A DNA stretch of 64,000 nucleotides from Prunella strophiata (taxonomy: Eukaryota; Chordata; Aves; Passeriformes; Prunellidae). The translations under genes and the position numbers were made by a program. Location: assembly GCA_036583965.1 (NCBI GenBank), contig JAZBQD010000015.1:83711309-83775308 (forward strand), read 5' to 3'. Position 1 is the first letter of the stretch. Every line of letters starts with the position of its first letter. Below the pieces are notes generated by a model that ran no database searches, had not been told where the DNA came from, and saw nothing but the letters and a program-made list of their open reading frames with translations. Of the stretch, positions 41,101 through 55,700 are shown piece after piece.

Positions 41101-43497
41101 ACCTAAAATGTCCTTTTTGCAGCCAAAGAAAATTAAACATACCAGAAATGCGATAGCCTGCAATAACACCATCTTCTCTTCTGCCATGTTTATGGTAATT
41201 TCCTGTCCTGTGATACATGGTGGAGTCATTCTCTTGGAAGTCAGCATGGGAGAGTATGAGCAGGAAATAGGTTCTGTTAAAACTACTGCCATGCTTTAAG
41301 TGATGTGTAACTCATGGTCACTGAATGTGAGCAACAAAGCAGTCATGTAAGTGTCAGTCAATCCAGGTTTTGGACTAGGCTAACTCTTCCAGAGTCATTT
41401 GGCCTAATAAATGAAGGAAGATCATTTCTTGACATCTATTTCACTCCCCCCACATCCCCAGCCTCCCAAAATAGGAGAGATCAAATCATTTCAGACAAGC
41501 ATGATAGGATGTTATTACAGGATGTTGCACTGGATCACCTAACACTTCCAGACCCATGCTCTCCCTTTGCTGCTCCAGTTCCCTCCAAAGCAAAGGGGCC
41601 AAAAAACCTTAGGTGCAAGATATTCTACCACCTAGAATACATCCACATAGTCTTAAAGCTGATATCTGAGAACGTATCAGAACTCAAGAACTTCAATAAT
41701 TTATTGCTGTTCAAAATGAAATCATTTTTGTAGCACAGCAGCAGGAAAAATATGGTCTCAAAGAAATTTGAGAAAGGCATCTATTGCATGCTTAGTCTAG
41801 AGAAAGAAAGAAAAGAAAGTTCCTATTTGCTGTGCTTATTTAAATATAAACAACCCCCTGCTCTTTCATCATGTTTTAATGTTCTTTAGTCAAGAAAACT
41901 CCAGTATTTAAGTAACTTTCCTTAGTTTGTGACTCTGGAGTCAATTTCAATGCCACAGGCTCTTTAGTGGATTAGCACAGAGAAAGGCTGAATGCTTTGA
42001 TACAGATCAAGAGCCCAGGATATTTTGTGGGGGTGCAAATGACAATTGGCTATAGGTCTTTCCCTTCCCTTTATTCTGTAATGAAAATTCTCATCACAAT
42101 ATCAGATTTCCACTTCTAACATTTCAAAAGCACAGATAATCTAAAATCACTCTTCAATTCTACTTCCTGCAGAAGCAGGTGACACCTTGATGTCTTTAAA
42201 ACCCATAATACCATTTAGCTTTGCTAAGGCAAAATGCCCCCCAAAATGATGTATTCAGGACCTCACAAATGCAGCTCCCTTCAGCTGCCTACAGAGCTCA
42301 GCCCAGTTAATTACAATACTTGCCCACACAAAGCATTTCATTAACCTCTAGGTCATCCTAATGAGAATTCTTGTGAGATCAATTCAAATTTCCACCTGGA
42401 CCAGGTAAAAGGAAGTCTTGGCTTTGTTTAGAAACCAAACACAAATGAAAAAGGTGGTTTCACGTTTCTGGTTGCATAGCATGGCCCCCCCCAGCAACTG
42501 CTCTGGCTCCTGTTTGGAAGAGGAGGGCAGCAGAAACAAATACATTCTCATTTAGCTTGTCCTGTCTTCCAGTTTCATTTAGGTCAGCAGCAAATCTCAC
42601 ATTTACTTTATGAAATGTTCAGGTTTTTACATGTTTGCTTCTATTTGTCACTTCAAAAGCTCAATTTGTCATAACTGGTTCCTACTCAGAGTTTCCCCTT
42701 GAGCACTTCAATGCTCTCTGTCTAGACATTACTTCTATGTATCAGGTCAAAATTATTTTCTCAGTTGTGCTCGGCTCTGGGCAATAAATCCCTCCTGTGT
42801 GGTAAATGCTACAAAGACCTTCCCCTTCAAAAACTGAAAGGAGGATAAAAGCAACATTTTCCTTACAAAGAAGCAGCCTCCCCTCTCTTTGTAGATGCAA
42901 AGGAAAATGTTTAAAAATTAATTTTTGTTTAAACTCCTCTCACTTTCATTTGCTTATATTTTCATTTCAAGATGTCTTACAAAAAAGAAGCAGAGAAACA
43001 AGTTTGTCTGTTTGGCTGGTTGTTCTGAAACTAGACAAAAGTTTTTCTCCTCAATTTTGTATCCAAAATATTTTCCAGAGAAAAGAGCATGAACTGTAAT
43101 AAATATAAAAAAGAAGGATAAAAAAGGAAATAATGGTCTCTTTATAGCCTCTTTATACCCATATATACACTGACTCTTTTATCTTCTCCATTAGAAATCT
43201 GGGACTTTCAAGAGCATTTTATTATCCTGTTCATTTCCTTTCATGATTTTATTCGTGTTTGCAGAAAATTAATTCTATTTTCAGACAGCACTCTACAAGA
43301 GAAAAGCATTATAAGAGTTTATTTGGCAGAGCACCTTATGAGAAGTTGTTCCTGTTCACAGGAATTAGACATGGCATTCTCAATCACAGTGTAGCCCTCT
43401 TCTGAAGCAGATCCATAAGAAAACAAAAATTCAACTTTTTCCATTGTTTCTTTCTTCAGGAAAATTAACTTAAGGACTCACATTTAATGGGCTGGTG
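35197..43497. other. Intergenic, one CR1 fragment, otherwise nothing definable
   Basis: AT-rich sequence containing the CR1 fragment at 37300-37905. Between about 38810 and 40220 there is no open frame of 60 codons on either strand, the longest such gap in this part. A 17-bp tandem duplication (GATGTGCCAGAAATGAA type) lies at 40001-40034. Overlapping open frames of 146 codons (minus, 40852-41292) and 139 codons (plus, 41314-41733) have no recognisable domain or splice support. Confidence 0.6.
37300..37905 (+). mobile_element. CR1 LINE 3' fragment, sense
   Basis: The CR1 blocks appear in order on the plus strand: 'gtgacctgggcaccagccac' near 37358, 'ctgcacctagaatatggtat' near 37458, 'atggccacaaattgagacag' near 37678 and 'gaggtcccttctaacctaaa' near 37875. 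The coding frame is broken by many changes and the 3' terminal repeat is absent. The left limit is uncertain by some tens of bases. Confidence 0.88.
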
Positions 43498-43512
43498 TTT
43501 ATTCAGTCAAGA

Positions 43513-43748
43513 TTAGTGGGTGATATCCACCTTCATCAACAAGGAGGTAATTTCACTCTTGCCAAGTGTGATGGTTGCCATCAGAAATGAGTTTGGAATG
43601 TCTTCAAAGTCAGGCTCAGCCTTTACTTCATGAATGCAAATCCAGAGAAAAGCCATGTATCCCTGTAATTGCATTAATATCCCATGTAGGGTGATGGGAT
43701 TTGGTCCACGTACATAAATAAAAATATTCTCAAATTGAATCTTTGTTA
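43513..43748 (-). CDS. Candidate terminal exon of an unidentified minus-strand transcript
   Basis: Seen: a strong acceptor (CTCTCTTGTCCCCAG, AG at 43750-43749) is followed by two bases, 77 sense codons and TAA at 43515-43513. An AATAAA lies at 43503-43498, about 10 bases after the stop. The product includes FENIFIYVRGPNPITLHG and EPDFEDIPNSFLMATITLG. Inference: this has the layout of a last coding exon with a very short 3' UTR, but no family is recognised and no upstream exon is established. An open frame of this size can arise by chance. Confidence 0.18.
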
Positions 43749-46700
43749 CTGGGGACAAGAGAGGTATTTATTTGGGTACAAGAGGAACCCAGCACAGAAT
43801 CAACCTGGGCACACTGAAACATAATGAACACCTCTGTGAGGAGGAAAGGAAAAGGAAATTCTTCACACATACAGAAACCCCATTTTTGTATTTTGAAAAG
43901 GGTTCTTTTAAGGACACTATGCAAGGACAGGTTTGAGAGTTTTTTTGATAGCTGCTATGTCACTTCCTTCTTGTCTAGCAAAAGATGAATTGATGCATTT
44001 TGACAAGCTCATACTCACAACTCAGATAATTCCTAGCCAGCCATCACATAACATACAATTTAAACCAACATAATAATAAAATAATGCGGAAAGTTTGGAG
44101 GTTTTAAGAACAATCTTTTAGTATTTCAACTTGAGCTTGCTGCCACCAAAGACACTTGGTGCTTTGGGGTTTACAACAGTGGCAGACTTAGCTTTGTTCA
44201 GCTCTGAACATTTCATCCAGAAAGAGCTTATTTACAGGTCAGCTCTTCTGAAAGTCTAAGTCTAATGGTAGGAGACATTACCACTGTACCATCAGGTAAG
44301 GGGACACCACGACTGTACCACCATGTAAAGACCATTTGCAGTTATAAGCCTGAGATGGTTTTTATTAGGAAATACCAGACAATGTGCACTGGGCTTGCTG
44401 CTGTGTAGTTTTGGGAATTGGGACAAAGAAGAGAATTAAGAAAGATCCCTTTGTACTGCTGTATATGGGCCTACTGCTTTTGGGAAGTTCTGCAAGCTGC
44501 AGAACTGCAAACCCATCAACTGCAAACCCGGCCTTGGTGAATTTAGTAATGCCAGCAGGCATCAGAGCTTATAATGTAGGAAAAGGTGGCTCCTAGAAAC
44601 AAGACATGGAAGGTTAACACAGCCAAGGAAAAGGCATTCTTAGTGCCTGAACATCCTACACTTCTGTGGCAAACATGCATAGGACATTCTAGTTGTAGGA
44701 TACAAGAGGAAGACCACAGGAATGCCTTCTGTGAAAACTTTGCTAACAGAAAGCATTTATTTTAATACATCCAGCATGTCCTTTTAAAACCCATCATCCT
44801 TTTGCATTAAGTTCTTACTGCTGCTTTAAAACCAAAAGGGTGTCTGGGAAGGCCCTGGATACCTTAAGTAATGGAGACTGACTGAGAGCTATTGAGGCAG
44901 AAGGCCTCACAGAAGCAATTCTCCCATGATCAAGCTGATGTTCTTGGGCAGTCTGTAACTTCCATCACTGCTGAGTGTGATGAGTTCAAACACAGTAAGA
45001 AAAGCCAGAGGCACCTATTGATGTGAGTTGGAGTGGGTTTGATGTCCTCTCCTGACAAGACAGTGAGATAAAGAATGGCCAGTACCTTTTTGGCAGCCTG
45101 GCCACCTCTGTGCAGATCACACAACAGCAAGCCTTACAACACCTTAGTACTTCAGTGTGCCACATCTCCCCTACCTACCTGAGTTCTGCTCATTTCCTGG
45201 CAAGCCTTAAAAGCACCCTGAAAAGCCAGCTAGAGTAGGGGAGAACTGGACAGTTTGGGGTACATCAGACCCCATGGCAAAATGGAAGAGGGAAGGGAGA
45301 AAATGAGCAGTGAGACACACACTCCCCTTGAGTGAGAGCAGAGGGAAAACTGCTGCAGGGCAAAGGGCAGCACCTGCCAGGCAGCTGCAGGACAGGCACT
45401 TGGGAAAGGAGGATGGCAAGACACACAGAAAGTTTGTAGTTGCAATAAGTACTTTATTGCAAAATTCCTCCCAAATCCCAGGAAATACAGCCTATGGGAG
45501 CAATAAAGAGTGTAACCTTGTAGGTCAAATGCAAATCCAAATTATGCCAGTTCTTAGTAGGTGACCTCTTCAATGTACATAGGCATGCATAACAAGATGA
45601 GACAGTTGTGTGCAAAGGAAGAGCCAGCACCAGTGACTGGATATAAAATGACAAGCCTTTTCAAAAGAATGCATTTGTTTCAGATGAGGTTTAGATTAAC
45701 AGGCTTTTAGGGTGAGCCTTTGCACTCCATCCCATCTCACAAAGGCCACAGAGCAGTAGAGCTGGAAACCAAGGAGTAAATGTGAATATGGCTCTAGATC
45801 ATCTTTTACAAAAACTTCCAGAGAATTCTTCCATGACAGCAACAGTCACTGCACAATAGCTCCCAGAGCTTTCTCAAGGCTTCTTTTAGGTCAGACCCCA
45901 ACTCCAAGAAGAGGTGGATCAACTTCTTAGAATTTCAGATCCCACCTAGAACTACCATGTGCTCCTGAGGATTGACATCTGGAAAATACATGCATATTTG
46001 CAAAAAGGGAAAAGCACAATATGCAATTATGATTTCTCTCTGGGAAAAAGGAAATAACAGGAGGCAAGAAGAATAAGTAAGAAAGAGGAAGGAGATGGTT
46101 GCAATGAATTTATTGGCCCACAAAAAGCACTTTCTAGTTTGGAGGCAATAGACACACAGTCATGAGCAAGATTCAAGGTGTGACAGAAGTCAGGGAGGTT
46201 AATTGTCAAGAAAAAACCATCAGATGTGAAGCAGCACAAAATCATGTGAGTTTTGCCACTAATTTCAGTGCAGCCAAGCCTTTGCTGCAGGTTTCTTTAG
46301 ACCAAGCTATGGTAATTTCCTTGATCTGCAAAGTAAAGCGTGGAATTTCCTTTCTTTCCTCTCCCCTGAGACATTTTAAGTTTACTGAATAAGGCACAAT
46401 GAAGACTTTGCATGTGCCAGGGTAAATCACAGCCTTTGTGTAACTTCCCCTGCATCTGCTGGAACAGTGTGCACACCAGGGTAAACTTTGCCTTGATAAC
46501 CTCAGTGGATGTCTCGTTTGTGCTGGCAGTCCCTCACAGAGTTTGTTTCTGCTGCAATGTATTACCTGGAAATCTCAGGTCTCTGCTAAAGTTTGATTTC
46601 TAAACATCTCTTATGTCTAATTCATTGTACTGCAGGAGGGAATCTTACAAAAAAGGAAGCAGCATCCACTGGGATAAGTCCCACTGCCCTTCTGAAACTC

Positions 46701-49700
46701 TCTTTGCTGCTGTGCCTTCTCACCCACAGCAGGTACCCCATTTCTTTCATATGTCTTCATATCTCCAACCAAATAGGGCTGTCTTTCAAGACAACCTGCA
46801 AAGTCCACAAGAAGCCCTCCCTCTGTCTCTGGAGTCAATTTCACTTTGGTCCTCCATGGTCTAAAATATCTTGATTTTATGAGTCTTTCATCCCACCCCA
46901 GGCAATGTAATCTCTTGAATAAACCTCCATCAGAAAAATATTTCTTGCACAGCTCCCCTGGAGCTTTTCTGTACCAAGGCAGAAGAAGAAAGACAAACTT
47001 CCACAGTCATTTGAAATCTAAGTTTGAAGCCACTGAAACAGCATTTGCTGTCTATGTTGTATTGGTTTTGTTTGGGTTTTTTTTTTTAATTATGTACCAA
47101 GCACAACTCTGTATGGTGTGGAATATCTCTTTGGCCAGTGTGAGTCAGCTGAGAAGCTGAAGAGTCCTTGACTTAGAGTAAATTCTACTCACCAAAAACT
47201 AAAAATCAGTGTGTTATTATCATTATTCTCATCCTAAATCCAAGCCACAGCACTGTACCATCTAGTAGGAAGAAAATTAACCCTATCCCAGCCAAAACCA
47301 AGACAGGGTTTTACATCATCACAGGATCTTCTCCTTTCCTTTCCTCCTCTGGTTTGCAGCCAATTGACTTGGATAATTTCACTATTATCAACTCTTGGAT
47401 TAAGAGCTACAAAATGTCTCTTCATCAAGCTCCACAGAGAAAGCCAAAAGAAACATTCATCACACAGTCTTGTAACCAACAGCCCTTGGCACACACCCTC
47501 TGTCATGAACCTCTGATCAGGCAGGCAAGATTATACCCTTCTCAGATTGTTTGCTCCAGGCCTGCTGAGGTGGTTTTTCTCTTGTGGACTCCTCCATGAG
47601 AGCCAGATGCCAGCCTGCTATCTTCATGATTTATACAAGCACATTGAAATCAATACAGTTAACATTCAGGTAATACAAACTTGTGTAAAGAAATTCACAC
47701 GATATTTCAAAATAAAAAAAAAAATCAAGAAATAGATACTTGAGAACTAAACTCTGGGAAACCTTGACTTCATTTTTTCTTCCCTTGTATTATTCTCCGC
47801 TTTCTCTCCTCATATCTGTGTGGTTTCAAAACTCTTTCTTATTTCATGGAACTATTCTCACCTTTGACTCCTGCCCTCCAGCCTCGTGTTTTTTTCTGTT
47901 TTGCAGAGCCAGTCTGGGCTGTGGGAGGCAGGTGCTTCCTCTGGCAGTCCAGAGGCCACTGTAATTTCAGCAGTGACTCAGCCCAAAGTGAACCCCACAG
48001 GGTAGGGCTGGCAATGACATCTTACACAGCCACAGCTCCATACAGCCACACTCAACTGTGCTCTCTGTAGTGAGTGATCTGCACAGGGGAAAAGTGAGGT
48101 GTGGCAGCCCCCAATTTTTTATTGTTTCTCTGCTTCTAACATTTTTAACTTCTGAGGACCCTTCCTGTGCAGCTCCAGATTCAAGTGAAAAATCCCATGC
48201 TTTCTTCATAGGAAAACTAACAACTACTCCCTGCTCCTGAATAGTTTGCAAGAGCCTGAACATTGCTTTTCCAACACAGATCAGTCAGTATTTCCACAGG
48301 GGAGGAAAATAATAGTCTATATTCATACTTTGACTACTACTTAAGGGTACCAGGAACAAAAAACATCCAAAATGTTTCCCAAATTAAGTGAAATCTAGAA
48401 GAAACCTCTCATTCTGCCACCCACAACTTCCTAAATCAGACACACCAGCACAGAAAAAGTTCTCACAGCCACTTCCATTGAATGGTTCATTAATAGGGAT
48501 TGTTATCTCATACACAAAATATATGATTACCCATACCCTGCATGTTATCAGAAGACATGTGAATAGCTTGTTTGTACTGTAGAAAGGGAAAGAAAGGTCT
48601 ATTTTGGGACTGTTGTCTTGGCTAAATCTTTATATAAGCTGATTTTTTCCCCACTTTAGTTAATTTGTTTGTTTGTTCAAAACCACTAACCCTCTGGGCA
48701 AAGGTTGGTTACCATTATATTATTTAGTGCAATGTCTACAGAGCACCCTAAGATGGTGATAAATACAATGCTAGAGTAGCAACAGCAATCCTGTAATTGA
48801 AAGAGTCACCAGGGACAACAATAATAAAAACTGGCCTGCACAGACTCCTGGATTACCTAAGCTGAACTTTTTCACCTTATAAAGACTTCAGAATACACTC
48901 CAGGAAGAATTTTGGGGTGTATTTGGATTTAACTTCTTTACACATTACACAGAAGTACCTACAGGGAGCCTACAAGAGAGATGGAGACAGACTTTTTGCA
49001 AGGACATGTGATAGGACAAGAGGTGATGGCTTTTAACCTTGAAAGAGGGTTAGTTTAGAGGGTGATATTAGTAAGAAATTCTTTACTCTGAGGGTGGTGA
49101 GGCACTGTAACTGAGGTTGCCAAGAGAAAACGTGGATGCCCCATCCCTGGAAGTGTTCAAGGCCAGGTTGGGTGGGGCCCTGAGCAATCTGGCCTAGTGG
49201 AAGGTATCTCTGCCCATGGTAGAGGGGATGGAACCAGATGATCTTTGAGGTCCCTTGCAAACCATTCTATGATTCTATGAAGTCAGCTACACTGCTAACA
49301 GCTGCTGGAAAACCCATGTGATATACAGCCAATTTTTTTAACCCTGATCACTTAAAATCTTCTCAGTGATTTCTTTTGGTGCTCAGCTTTGTCTCTCATC
49401 AGCAGTTCATGCAAGTTTCAAAGAACCTCAAGACCCACTGGAGGCTTGCAGGTGAGCAGAAAACCTCATGACCATGCTGCTCTACTTTGGGAAGCAGCTC
49501 CCAAGTTAAGAAGAACATCTTCTGTTCTCTAAGTATTTTTCTCTGCCCCCAGTTTTCAAGTTGATTTAGTAACTCAGTGTGAAATAATTACTCCAGAAGT
49601 TTCATCAGGATGCAGAACTCACACCATAATTCTTAGGAATTAAAAAAAAAGAAATTAGAGAAGACTGTCTCCAGTGTTACTTCTACACAGTCAAGAGCAG

Positions 49701-52700
49701 GGAGTCAAAGTGTCTGCTTCTTTCCTGGAGGCTGAGATAATTGTATCGTGTGATCTTTATGGCATCTGCCAGCTGGGTGAAATAACAACCGCGAGCTTCT
49801 CCTGTGCCCTTCTGTGATCTCACTGCTTTGGCCACCACACAAGCTCTTGTTTTGACTCATGTGGAAGAGGGTTAGTCCCAGTCTCCATCCTCCTCACTGA
49901 TCACAGAGCAAAGGGAAAACAACAAGGTCTGAACACATCATTCATGGAAGACTGCCAGGCTTTCCTTTCACTTGAGATTGCAGTGCTCGGAGTTAAGAAG
50001 TTTTATTGTTACCACGTCAACATGGGAATCCTTTGGTCTGTGAATTCATTCATCATCCCAGCATTTCCTCTCCCAGATTTATATCCTTCAGCCAAGCCAA
50101 TCTTTTGAGTATTTAATCATGCTGCAATTATCACTGTCTCTTAGCATCAAAGCAAGCACACAGTGAGAGAGCCTGAACAGGTAACCACAGGAATTGCTTG
50201 GGAGAGGCAGGAGAGCCAAGTTTGGTGAGCAGTGCTGAGTGACATTACCTCCTGGAGGGGCTTCAGCTGCCTTCCCAGAGTGTAGTAAACACATCTTTCC
50301 CTCTGGCAGAAAGGAGTCATCAGTAAATATTACCTACTCCAGCTGCTATTTGTGAGCCTAATACAAACTTGAGGTAGCTTCATAACTTACACAGAGAACT
50401 TAATTAAGTTTTAGTGGACCCAGTTACAGGAGAGAAGGCTGAGCACAAAGCAGAGAAAAGCATCACAGTTAAAATTTTTAAAGGTAGTTACATTATATTT
50501 CCATATGGCACTGAGAGCAGTAAAAGCAATTCCCATAAGTAACTTAGATCTGTGAAGCAGTGTCAATTATGTGTAAGGGGATTTCGATTAAGTCACAGCC
50601 TGAGGTGAATTTCAGACCTTCCATAACACACAGGATATGCAAAAAGTGAAAGGACACACAATAACCTGTAAGATCTGAGCCTGGACCCCTGTTCAATGTC
50701 ACCACTACTAAACTTACCAATCTGCATTTTATTTTTTCCAAGGGATTTTCCAAGGGATTCACCCCTTTACTCTTCCAGAGCTGAGGGGGCAAAGAGCTGA
50801 TTAAGTGCAGGAGGGTACAGACAGTACTTCAGATAAACTGTTGCTAATTGCCCAATGATCCACCAAATCCAGTTTGTTACAAAACACAAAGGCAGAGTGG
50901 TCTTTTCAAATAGTGAGCCAACTGGTAATGATACAAAGTATTTACCTAGGAGCTGAAACTACTTGGGAAGGAAATGCAATTTATTTTTGTATATCCTTTA
51001 AGTATCTTCAAATATCCCTGTGATCTCCTAAGGCTCCTTGGAGAGCATGCCTGTATGTGTCTGGATCAAAGGAAAAATGGGGTTCATGAGAAATAACACA
51101 GTCATTCATGCAATAAGGTTATTCAATAGAACATGAACTCCTCAGTAATGTTAGGAGAGCTCTGCAGCATAAAGCATGACTCTTTTAACAAAGTGATTGT
51201 AGATTAAAAAATAATCATAGGAACATCAAAATATGACCATAACATGAGATGTGTAGTAAAACAATTTCAAAACTGTTTTGAGAAATAATCTTATTGAAAA
51301 CCTCAGACTACGGAAAATTTGCTACTTTTGTGGAAGTATTTGGTCCTGATTTTCAGAGGCACTGCTTTCAAAAGAGTTGCAGTTTCATGAGTTTTCTACT
51401 CTGTATCACGTATAAGGAGCAATAGAAGTTAGATGAAGTGATTCCCCAACATTCCTCAAGCTTCCTAACAATGCTATGAAATGCCTGGAGAACTGGACAC
51501 AGTTTTCCAGTGGAAGGAAGGCCAGACTCCCTGAAAGCCTTTTGTATGAAACTCCTGCTAGAACAGAGATCCTTTGCAAAAGGTCAGTCCCAGAGATATG
51601 CAGGCTGTTGCTGAAGAGGAACACCCCAATCAAGGGCGTGTGACAGGGAATGGGACAGAGCCATACATGGGGACACACACGGTGCAAGACTACAGTGAAG
51701 TACAAGAGCCAGGCAATATGATTTGGCTTTGGTCTCAGGTATAAAGGCTCAGGTCCTTTTCAAAGCACCCTGCTGCTTTAAGCACATGCCTGAAGCCCTG
51801 AATGAAGGCCACTTGGGGCAATAATGCAGACCCTGGTGATGGCAGTGATATGAGAAAGGTACTATATGCCTTGGAAAGGAGTAATTTTATCAGGAAATTG
51901 ATAACAAAAAACAAACAATATCCATCAAATCTGAAGCTGCCAGATTATATTTTATTTCCCTGAGAAATGGACTTTTAATGAAGGCTTAGAAAGTTCCAGG
52001 TATTTTCCAGACCCACAGCAGCTATTTTCTATATGGCACACGGGCCAGACTGAAATAATCAGTCACATAACTTTGCTCTGGTCCTGAACAGATCTGGCAA
52101 AATTAATCTGTGTGTCTACTTTCCCATATAGGCCTTCCACATGCACTTGGGTTCATTTGCAAACCCCATGCATTTCTAGGGGTCAGATAAGGCTGGCTCA
52201 CAGCATAAATCCAACTCCAACCATGTCAGTAACTTGAATCAAATGCATTTTCACTTAACAAGAGGCTTATGGTTACAGGCTGAAGGATACCAGTGCATTC
52301 AAGGGAAAGTAGCATCTGTAGTGGGAATTGTGAGCACACTCCTGGGCAAGAAGGGATGGAGCACAATCAACCTAGGAATCCTCTGCCCATGTGGAGGTTA
52401 TTTCTGCATCTGGCAAAAAGATTCTGGGGGAATCTTCAACATGGCAAAGATAGGAGATTTCTTCTTCACAGGGAGCCTATCAAGCAGCACCACCTGGTGA
52501 AGAATAATTTCTTAAACAGCTGCCAAGCACCTGATGAAGGTCAGTATTGTTACAATAGTCAAGGTTGCATTGGAGACACCAGTTTTACAGGCCTACAGTG
52601 TAGTTCCTATAGGAAGCACCAAACATTTTGGTGTCTGGAAGGAAATTAAGTTGCATTGAGCCAAGGGAAGTGTGTGGGAGCTTCACTGAAATTTCCAGCT

Positions 52701-55700
52701 CATTGCTTTTCAAATACCTCTTTTGTAAACTGTGGATGAAGTTTCTCTAATTGAGCAAAGTGTTTGGAGAAGAAGCTAGTGTTTATGAAATACTTTGAGA
52801 GTAGAATGGTTGGAGTATTATTTCATTACATTCATCTTTTCACTTCTTGGGAATTGTCCTATAACAAGACTTCAAACACTCTTAACAACTGTTTCTCTAT
52901 ATTCATGTAGCTGTTCAAAATGAATGCATTCATAAATTCAAGCTGGTCAAGAAAGATGAAAGGTTGTGGACAGATCTTCATCTAGATCATTAAATGGCCA
53001 CTGCTTTAGGCAAAGCTATTTAGGCACTCATATTACTCTATGATTTTAATTCATGGCCCTGATTGTGTCTTTTGACAGCATTACAGCATAGGCATGCAAG
53101 GCAGTAAAATTGTCCTCTGAATATTCCTGGGAACAGATTGCAGAAGCAGCATAAAACAATGAAATCAGAAACAAAAATACCTCTGAGTGATTACCCATAC
53201 AAAATTTCCCCAGGTTTTTGTGCTGGGCATTTTCATTAGAGAGAAGAATCTTGTGTCTGGGGTGTTCTGAGCTGGTCATCCACCCTCCAGGTTCAACCAG
53301 ATGCTGCACATCATCCATCAGAAGCAAATATGGGCTTTTTAGGAGCACAGAGGATGTCTAAAGGATGTGGATGTGTTGGGATGAAAATGAAGCTACCAAT
53401 AGCTGACGCCAAGGAAAAAAATCAATAATGCCTTTACAAAGTGAAAACCCAGACCAGAGGAAATTCATTACAGCCTACTGCTCTGTGAGGGAAAGGATCA
53501 AAACTACTCAGCTGGCTTAAAGGCCACATAGCTAATGCTTCTTGAATTTTAGGTACATACAGACAATGTACCTAAATAGAAGATTTCTTAATCTTTTCCA
53601 CATACATGGCTAATTAAAAATAGCTGTGGTGCTATCAGACATAGCAGCATTCTAATTGGCCTTGTGTGAAAACTCTGTATTCTACTGGTAACTGCAATTA
53701 TTCTCCCATTGCAACCAACTAGATCAGCCATTTATTTTCTGAGCTATTAGGACCCTGGATGAAAACACAGGAACTATTAATTTTCCATCCTTCCCTTTCA
53801 CACTGCAGTATATAAGAGACTTCCACACATTCTTCAGTTTTCATAACACATTTTGTTCTTTTAACTCAGAGCAGACTTCCTCCAATAATGTATGCAATTC
53901 AAGGCAAAATCCAGTTCCTTTTGGATGGCAGGATTCAAATGCAAAATAACTATTTGCTTTTTTTTTTTTCCCCCTCTGTAGTTATGGCTCTCCCTACAAA
54001 GTGCTGTTAGACAAAACCCTTAAAGCTGTAACATGTAACACCACTCAAAATGTCCAGAATCAACATCATCCCATGGTCTTAAATGCAGGTTGGACTTTCA
54101 ATTCATGTAAGAACAAAGCATTCATATGAATTTCATAGTAAAAATAATTGCCACCACTTTGCTTTTGAGGGCCTTCCTTTGATTTTGCAGACAGATCCAA
54201 ATTTGGCATCAGTGCCAGCTCACAGACTTCATTAGAAACAGCCTTATTCAGCATGCTTCATGGAGAAGAAAAAAGGCCTGGGACTGTGGACACTTGTAGA
54301 CAAAGTGTCAAACTTTTAAAATTAATAAGGAAGACAGGTGTTCCTGAGAATTTCAGAGTGGATGGTTTTGGTAACGACAAATTATGCAGAAAGGCAAATA
54401 TACCAATCTGAATTCCTATTTGGGAAAGAGTGACTAAAGTAGGGGAATAACAGTGCTGCTTGGTCACACTGCATCTGGGCATGCTTCAGGGGTAAAATAG
54501 CCAAAGCATATTAGGTTAATAAATGTAATATAATATACTATAAAACTTCACTGAAAAATGAACTTTTGTGGAAGGGGAAAGTGGCCTACAAATTTGGAAC
54601 AAGATCACAGGACAGTTTAAATTAAAACCAATGGGGGGAAAATCTAGGATAGCCAAAACAATTATGTTTACATCCTCAAATGTCCTTTTTTTTTTTTTTT
54701 TTGGTATTTTAAAAATTGTCTGAATATAATTTAAACAAGGAATTAAATGAGTTTTGAAGAAATGTAAATGCCTTAACAAAACTTTTTTGCTGCCAAAAAA
54801 TTTTATTCAGTCAAAACAATTTTGTTTTCTCAGTTTATTTTACCAAGAAAAAGGGAAAATAATTGCTTCTGTTTGTGCTTTCAGCATATGAAAATAAGCA
54901 ATTTGCAGGGTGTTCCAGAGTCACCAGTCAATGTCACATCTTGTGACTTGACATGACTAACCCACATAAGGTCTGGTGGTTTCTGACTGGCTGCTGCTGC
55001 AATGACAGTGCTCACTAGCTCCCACTGTTAACTGCCTGGACTCCCAAGGGAAAATACAACTTCCCAGCCATGCATAAAGCCCTCTACTCTTGCAGCATTT
55101 CCCTCCTCAGCCTTAGACTTGCACCAACAGTACTGTTTCAATCTGAACATGTGTATATAGTGCCAGAATATAAGGCTTTAATTAAGCTGGTTTTAAACAC
55201 TTTAAACTCTCATTCCTGGGAATTCCTCCCAGTGCTTCATGAGTTTATTTTCATTCCCTTGCCAGCAATGCCTGTTGCAGTGGCACTGGAGCTGCTAGCA
55301 GGAAAGGGATTCATGGGGATTGTCACCTCTCCTCCAAAAGAGATGACATTCATTATCCTCTCTGTGCCACACTTTTTCTCTTGCTGAACCACATCTTGAA
55401 GGTGAAAAAAGGAAATGCAGTGCCTGGGGCTGCTGGCTGGCACTGAGCAGAGAGGGTCCCTTGGCTGTGGCTTTGAATACACCTCAGGGGCTGCTGTCTG
55501 GCAAAAAGCTCCTCTGTAAACCAGTGTTGGTCTGTGAGGGAGCCGTGGGAGGCAAAGGGGGAAAACAGTGACTTCCCCATTGGAGTTTCCTTCTGAGAGA
55601 GCACCTGCAGAAGGTGCTCAGCACCAACCAACTTCTTAAAGCAGCTTTTGCAGGCAGTGACCAGGGCCCTGCTGCCCACCACGGCTGCCAGGGACGCTCA

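Noticed and set aside
40852..41733. Adjacent open frames of 146 (minus) and 139 (plus) codons
   Set aside because: No domain, signal sequence or splice context; length is within chance for 64 kb of AT-rich DNA.
50731..50788. 21-codon minus-strand segment between a good acceptor and GTAAGT
   Set aside because: Too short to judge, and half of it is a 12-bp tandem repeat.
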